Below are positions 5,111-6,588 of a DNA stretch of 6,588 bases, piece after piece (within the stretch, counting starts at the first letter, position 1; each line of letters begins with the position of its first letter). The DNA lies in the NCBI GenBank assembly GCA_946612455.1, contig CAMOER010000063.1:1-6588 (forward strand), in the 5' to 3' direction. The DNA is from UBA3305 sp002373555. Its GTDB lineage: Bacteria > Bacillota > Clostridia > Lachnospirales > Lachnospiraceae. The position numbers were made by a program, and so were the translations under genes. The notes below the pieces were generated by a model that was not told the origin of the DNA, ran no database searches, and saw nothing but the letters and a program-made list of their open reading frames with translations.

Positions 5111-6076
5111 TCAGAGTACCTCCTTAATTCGGTTATTGAGCATAGAATTAATGGCGCTGTTGGTTTCTTTAATCATGGACTGGAGAATGCTTGTGTTCTC
5201 CTTAGTTATCATACTGGGTTGGTACTGTATGATCAGGTTGCGGAAAGCCGAAGTGTAGTATTCTTGTGCGCTTTCCAGCATACGAACTACCTGCTCGAAG
5301 GCCTCAGGTTTATCCGGGAGGCCGACGAAGACATGGGCCAGCTGCCCATCCTTGACATCAATGCCTGTGATAGAAGGGTCAGCCTCGCGAGCTTCTTCTT
5401 CCTTGATCCGGGCTTCGCACTCTTTGCAGATGGAACGATAGTTCGTGCTATTGGCAGGCATCGCGAAATCTGTGAAGGGTTTTTCTTTGCCGCAATGTTC
5501 ACAAACTCGGGTCTCTCCTTCGTGCTCTTTCGCCTTGATGTCGGTGTAGGCTTTGTGGATGGAGATTTCACCTTTTCGAAGCTGCTCCTTAACATCTTCG
5601 TCTGCTTCAGAATCAATCTTCTCCACTTTTTTCATGGTCTCGCGGCCTACCCCTGCCATCTTTGCCAGTTTCTCAGATACTCGACCACCTTGGGCCAAAT
5701 TAGGCCCGAGGTTAACACCTGCATACTGGTGTTCTCTGGCTATTTTTGCCAGATGTTCTTTCGCTCGGAGAGCCAACATACTCCGCTGGTAGCTGTTAAG
5801 ATTCCGTCTGCCCAGCTGGCGCTCCAACATCCAAAGCATAGCAGCATCCTTATTTTCAAATTCCTTTTCTTCTACGGCAAAGGGAATGCTATGCTTGTGA
5901 CAGATCTCATAGCGGTTGTGACCATCAACGATGGTATCTTTCCACACTACAAGCGGAGTATCACAGCCATCCTGCATGATGCTTTTCTCCAGCATTTTAC
6001 GTTCCTCTTCGGCTGGGGCTGGTATCAAGTCACGAAACTCAGGATCGATCCTGAGCTCATACAGCCTTTTTTCCAT
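5111..6076 (-). CDS. ParB-like protein with HTH and internal Cys4 zinc ribbon
   Basis: A 321-aa protein with an N-terminal ParB/Srx domain (about 1-90): LRIDPEFRDLIPAP, a helix that contacts DNA or partner, and the motif VDGHNRYEICHKH with D51, G52, H53, N54, R55. Residues 91-154 are helical with a helix-turn-helix-like stretch (VSEKLAKMAGVGRETMKKV). A zinc ribbon follows, with C192-x2-C195 and C217-x2-C220 (CEHCGKEKPF and SICKECEARI), then a charged linker and an alpha-helical C-terminus (about 255-321) that may dimerise. ParB-like phage proteins of this type bind DNA and may have nuclease or CTPase activity; partner unknown, and no ParA is in the window. The ATG at 6076 has AAGGAG 4 nt upstream. 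A longer reading from 6220 adds residues that overlap the nuclease gene and was rejected. The first 20 nt overlap the end of the VRR-NUC gene. Confidence 0.85.
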   Translation of the reverse strand: MEKRLYELRIDPEFRDLIPAPAEEERKMLEKSIMQDGCDTPLVVWKDTIVDGHNRYEICHKHSIPFAVEEKEFENKDAAMLWMLERQLGRRNLNSYQRSMLALRAKEHLAKIAREHQYAGVNLGPNLAQGGRVSEKLAKMAGVGRETMKKVEKIDSEADEDVKEQLRKGEISIHKAYTDIKAKEHEGETRVCEHCGKEKPFTDFAMPANSTNYRSICKECEARIKEEEAREADPSITGIDVKDGQLAHVFVGLPDKPEAFEQVVRMLESAQEYYTSAFRNLIIQYQPSMITKENTSILQSMIKETNSAINSMLNNRIKEVL

Positions 6077-6434
6077 GGGTCTCCTTCTTTCTGGGTCTGT
6101 AATCAGGTGTGATGTTGTATATGGGCTTACCGCGATTGCTGCTAGCCTCTTCATCGACCATCTCAATGATCTCCCGGGCATCCTCGACGCTTTCCACACG
6201 GTAGGCATAGCCGCCGGCATCGTTAATCTTCCGCAGCGCCCGCTTCTGAAGCTCAGTCAGATGACCGTCAGGCAGCTTGCACTCCATGCCGATGAACCGC
6301 CCCTTGTAGCAGATGATAATGTCCGGAACACCAGAGGTGCCGTAAGGCCCTCCGTGTTCCTTCCAGAAGAAAACGTCCCTTCCCAGGGACGCCAGGTAAG
6401 CCTTGATGGATGCGACGATGTCACGTTCAAGCAG
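6057..6434 (-). CDS. VRR-NUC domain nuclease with probable CTG start
   Basis: A 125-aa single-domain nuclease of the PD-(D/E)xK superfamily, of the VRR-NUC type common in phages. The core motif is visible: SGVPDIII with P37-D38, a strand, then GMECK with E51 and K53, followed by LTELQKRALRKINDAGGYAY, the usual downstream helix and strand. Glu3 in the first helix (MLERDI) matches a conserved acidic residue of the family. VRR-NUC proteins act on branched or flap DNA in phage replication and recombination. The frame has no ATG, GTG or TTG before the catalytic Asp: the first ATG is codon 50, which would remove D38. AAAGGAG at 6444-6450 lies 9 nt before a CTG (6434-6432) that gives a typical N-terminus; ATT at 6440 is the other option. 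It follows the helicase by 5 nt and overlaps the ParB-like gene by 20 nt. Confidence 0.8.
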   Translation of the reverse strand: MLERDIVASIKAYLASLGRDVFFWKEHGGPYGTSGVPDIIICYKGRFIGMECKLPDGHLTELQKRALRKINDAGGYAYRVESVEDAREIIEMVDEEASSNRGKPIYNITPDYRPRKKETHGKKAV

Positions 6435-6439
6435 ATGAA

Positions 6440-6588
6440 TCAGCTCCTTTGTTGCCGGGCCTGGGAAGAAACGCTCTCATGAATTCTGGCCTTCACAGCA
6501 TTCAGGAGGGCATCCTGCCCGGCCGCTTTGTCCTTGAGGGCACGCATGACCTGTTCGTCCATAGTGCCCTTGGTGATGAGATGATGGA
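6440..6588 (-). CDS. SNF2-type helicase, C-terminal fragment (gene continues upstream)
   Basis: The last 48 residues of a protein entering from the right edge of the window. The sequence HHLITKGTMDEQVMRALKDK with AAGQDALLNAVKARI is the typical end of phage SNF2/DEAD-like helicases, where the segment 'H-L-I-x-K-G-T-M-D-E-Q-V-M' closes the helicase C-terminal domain. The motifs for ATP binding and hydrolysis lie outside the window, so activity cannot be judged. It stops with TGA at 6442-6440, 5 nt before the putative start of the nuclease gene. Helicase and VRR-NUC nuclease genes are commonly neighbours in Firmicute phages and probably cooperate in replication or recombination. Confidence 0.85.
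   Translation of the reverse strand, partial: HHLITKGTMDEQVMRALKDKAAGQDALLNAVKARIHESVSSQARQQRS
6444..6450 (-). promoter_or_regulatory. Ribosome binding site for the nuclease gene
   Basis: AAAGGAG within the final codons of the helicase gene. The spacer to CTG at 6434-6432 is 9 nt, a normal distance; to ATT at 6440-6438 it is only 3 nt. It is the reason for choosing CTG as the start of the nuclease. Confidence 0.6.

Noticed and set aside
5099..6112. A 337-codon open frame on the plus strand
   Set aside because: It is the antisense shadow of the ParB-like gene; no domain is recognisable and the minus-strand gene has clear motifs and a ribosome site.
6077..6220. A longer N-terminus (48 extra residues) for the ParB-like protein
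   Set aside because: The extension lies wholly within the VRR-NUC coding region and has no ParB-like character, while ATG at 6076 has AAGGAG upstream and gives a normal ParB start.
6420..6450. Helicase and nuclease made as one protein by -1 frameshifting
   Set aside because: The frames are in the right relation for a -1 shift, but I see no slippery heptamer of the X-XXY-YYZ kind, and an AAAGGAG ribosome site at the junction explains a separate start better.
1..6588. tRNA, rRNA, CRISPR array, insertion sequence, attachment site or replication origin
   Set aside because: Almost the entire window is coding, gaps are at most about 106 nt, and no direct-repeat array, cloverleaf, transposase or long terminal repeat was seen.

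Overview
The window looks like part of the early/replication region of a bacteriophage or prophage from a strictly anaerobic, probably gut-dwelling Firmicute (Clostridia, e.g. Oscillospiraceae/Lachnospiraceae type). The reasons are: all genes lie on the minus strand and are tightly packed, often overlapping by 4 nt; Shine-Dalgarno sequences are strong (AGGAGG/AAGGAG); several families are typical of Clostridia phages (SNF2 helicase, VRR-NUC nuclease, DUF1492/ArpU-like regulator, DUF6551/ParB-like protein, small Cys-rich proteins); and a complete class III (anaerobic, oxygen-sensitive) ribonucleotide reductase is present. No capsid, terminase, integrase, tRNA, rRNA or CRISPR is visible, so phage versus prophage cannot be decided. 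The host assignment is inference.

Layout in transcription order (right to left). (1) 6588-6057: the last 48 residues of an SNF2-type helicase, then a VRR-NUC nuclease that seems to use a CTG start. (2) 6076-4222: two adjacent ParB/sulfiredoxin-fold proteins; the first carries an internal Cys4 zinc ribbon, the second is DUF6551-like. (3) A 66-nt gap holding a stem-loop. (4) 4155-560: five genes chained by 4-nt start/stop overlaps (GTGA, ATGA, ATGA, TTGA): nrdD, an unknown 89-aa protein, nrdG, a 76-aa Cys-rich protein and a DUF1492/ArpU-type regulator with a sigma-70 region-4-like C-terminus. (5) 512-1: terminator-like hairpin, an 81-aa unknown protein, second terminator-like hairpin, a 39-aa Cys-rich protein, and the first three codons of a gene leaving the window.

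The helicase and nuclease would process DNA for replication or recombination. NrdD/NrdG would supply dNTPs without oxygen for phage DNA synthesis. The ParB-like pair would bind or modify DNA, or regulate it. The ArpU-like protein at the end of the operon is well placed to switch on the next (late) block.

The least explained parts are the tandem ParB-fold pair without a ParA, the unknown protein translationally coupled between nrdD and nrdG, the CTG-start nuclease, and three intergenic hairpins that all have 13-nt loops containing CACC.
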